This document shows, one piece after another, positions 13,716 to 13,781 of a stretch of DNA of 13,781 nt. The position numbers and the translations under genes were made by a program. The notes beneath the pieces are model-generated. The model made no database searches, was not told the origin of the DNA, and saw only the letters and a program-made list of their open reading frames with translations. The stretch is from an uncultured Anaerobutyricum sp. (GTDB lineage Bacteria > Bacillota > Clostridia > Lachnospirales > Lachnospiraceae): the NCBI GenBank assembly GCA_934317185.1, contig CAKREJ010000034.1:1-13781 (forward strand), in the 5' to 3' direction. Numbering within the stretch: position 1 is the stretch's first letter; each line of letters begins with the position of its first letter.

Positions 13716-13781
13716 CAGCGCTACCAGGATTCGAACCTGGAAATGCTGGAATCAGAATCCAGTGCCTTACCATTTGGCGAT
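13716..13781 (-). tRNA. tRNA-Gln (anticodon CUG), 5' end beyond window
   Basis: The minus strand shows most of a tRNA: D arm GCC...GGC with GGTAA, anticodon stem CTGGA/TCCAG around TTCTGAT, T arm CCAGG-TTCGAAT-CCTGG, and the acceptor 3' half TAGCGCT with discriminator G (13716). The anticodon CUG (plus-strand 13753-13755) reads CAG, glutamine; the overall pattern TCGCCAAxxGGTAAGGCA is typical of bacterial tRNA-Gln. The 5' acceptor half (predicted AGCGCT plus the visible A) is cut by the window edge. CCA is not encoded. Eight T residues follow directly (13708-13715), which may help termination. Confidence 0.93.

Noticed and set aside
1..13781. CRISPR array, prophage or insertion sequence
   Set aside because: No regularly spaced direct repeats, no transposase, integrase or phage structural genes were found; the only repeats are the three palindromic elements.

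Overview
The window looks like chromosomal DNA of a low-GC Gram-positive anaerobe, most likely a gut Lachnospiraceae (inference). The reasons are the AT-rich sequence, strong AGGAGG-type ribosome sites, a CBS-domain family II pyrophosphatase, a DUF445 membrane protein and an Ala/Lys-rich protein with a C-terminal domain I associate with Lachnospiraceae (DUF6465). All ten protein genes and the partial tRNA lie on the minus strand, so transcription runs from high to low coordinates. I see no phage, transposase, integrase or CRISPR array.

Reading in the direction of transcription: a tRNA-Gln(CUG), cut by the right edge; the DUF6465-type protein; a hairpin repeat element (copy C); a small SEC-C zinc-motif protein and its terminator; an unrecognised 364-375 aa protein; a CBS/DRTGG-containing manganese pyrophosphatase starting at TTG; an AT-rich gap of about 500 bp with a strong terminator; and a RecB-like nuclease fused to a DinG/XPD-type helicase. 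Next comes a compact set: DUF445 membrane protein, sirtuin deacylase, J-domain/TPR protein and HscC-type Hsp70. Repeat copy B, a Fur-family regulator and repeat copy A at the left edge complete the window.

The DUF445-sirtuin-J-protein-hscC set is probably one operon. The gaps are 36 bp and 2 bp, and the last two genes overlap by 4 bp (GTGA). The J protein and HscC-type Hsp70 form a specialised chaperone pair separate from the general DnaK/DnaJ system.

The most unusual feature is a family of imperfect-palindrome elements present three times: A at 1-78 (left part missing), B at 631-824 and C at 12910-13008. They share an ungapped core (A/C 40 of 52, A/B 33 of 44 by hand count), fold into long hairpins with a conserved internal domain, have the same orientation, and each begins within 0-40 nt after the stop codon of a minus-strand gene. 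A and B also share the outer end TTCGTCCGTT. I cannot assign them to a named family. They may be mobile MITE/REP-like repeats or a 3'-UTR RNA family that also terminates transcription.
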